DNA from: UBA5070 sp035913415
GTDB lineage: Bacteria > Fibrobacterota > Fibrobacteria > UBA5070
Direction: 5' to 3'
DNA: 64,000 nucleotides
Assembly (NCBI GenBank): GCA_035913415.1
Contig: JAMIIV010000199.1
Location: forward strand, 10,441-74,440
The translations under genes and the position numbers were made by a program. Below are positions 63,846-64,000 of the stretch, one piece after another. Position 1 is the stretch's first letter. Each line of letters opens with the position of its first letter. Under the pieces are notes generated by a model, which was given only the letters and a program-made list of their open reading frames with translations, did no database searches and was not told the DNA's origin.

Positions 63846-64000
63846 GTGGAGAGACTCTTTTCGGAACGGCTGGACAGATTGGCTCCTTCGCCGGTGCGGG
63901 AGATCCTGAAGGCTGCCACGTCGGGGAGCGTGGTGAGCCTCGCCGGGGGGCTTCCCGCCGAGGAGACGTTCCCTGATCTGCCGGGATTGCCCACGGGATG
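63846..64000 (+). CDS. PLP-dependent aminotransferase, 3' truncated
   Basis: Only the first 51 residues are present before the window ends. They read VERLFSERLDRLAPSPVREI followed by LKAATSGSVVSLAGGLPAEE, the start of class I/II aminotransferases of the 2-aminoadipate/LysN group (VISLAGGLPAP.LFP in homologues). The GTG at 63846 follows GGAGG at 5-nt spacing; an out-of-frame ATG at 63841 is ignored. The divergent MarR regulator probably controls it. The substrate cannot be judged from this fragment. Confidence 0.8.
   Translation, partial: MERLFSERLDRLAPSPVREILKAATSGSVVSLAGGLPAEETFPDLPGLPTG

Overview
The window is GC-rich, densely coded bacterial DNA. It carries a Fibrobacter succinogenes major paralogous (FISUMP-type) domain protein, two secreted GH5 glycoside hydrolases, RCC1-repeat surface proteins and many lipoproteins. 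Together these point to a free-living or uncultured member of the Fibrobacterota. This assignment rests on protein content and was not checked by phylogeny. No rRNA or tRNA gene was recognised.

Layout. 1-5.6 kb: a truncated RCC1-repeat protein, an orphan sufB, a large RCC1/Ig-like lipoprotein and an Rrf2-family (SufR/IscR-like) regulator. A related 25-bp operator-like motif lies upstream of both sufB and the regulator gene. 5.7-11.5 kb: a five-gene tripartite exporter operon (TolC-like, HlyD-like adaptor, MacB-like ATPase, two FtsX/MacB permeases), every junction being a 4-nt start/stop overlap. 11.5-22 kb: degenerate HD-GYP protein, MetY, a secreted protein, a DinB-like protein, an SDR/DUF2867 protein, a YiaA-like membrane protein, a lipoprotein, a bacterial voltage-gated cation channel with an unusual filter, and a DUF4184 membrane protein.

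22.3-32.3 kb (minus strand): an ABC transporter, two urea-amidolyase-associated proteins, a biotin-dependent urea/guanidine carboxylase and an allophanate hydrolase. The set best fits guanidine assimilation: carboxylation, deimination to allophanate, then hydrolysis to ammonia and CO2. Its substrate-binding protein is interrupted by an in-frame TAG. 32.5-36.6 kb: secreted tail-fibre-like and FlgD-like proteins, an extradiol dioxygenase and a DUF2239 protein.

37-49 kb: a complete type I-E CRISPR-Cas locus, cas3-cas8e-cse2-cas7e-cas5e-cas6e-cas1-cas2e, followed by an array I count as 58 repeats and 57 spacers. Beyond the array lie a 33-nt perfect palindrome, a gene-poor stretch and a DnaQ-like exonuclease. 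50.5-53.4 kb: the FISUMP protein, then a small lipoprotein built of 13-residue YGxP repeats coupled to a radical SAM/SPASM enzyme. This pair is the best candidate for an uncharacterised peptide-modifying system. 53.6-59 kb: an AraR-type GntR/LacI regulator and two divergent GH5 enzymes with shared operator-like dyads. 59-64 kb: a lipoprotein, a BNR-type secreted protein, a Kef-type antiporter, a MarR regulator and the start of a divergent aminotransferase. Three copies of a palindromic REP-like repeat (GGTGGTCGAG...CTCGACCACC) are dispersed in intergenic gaps.
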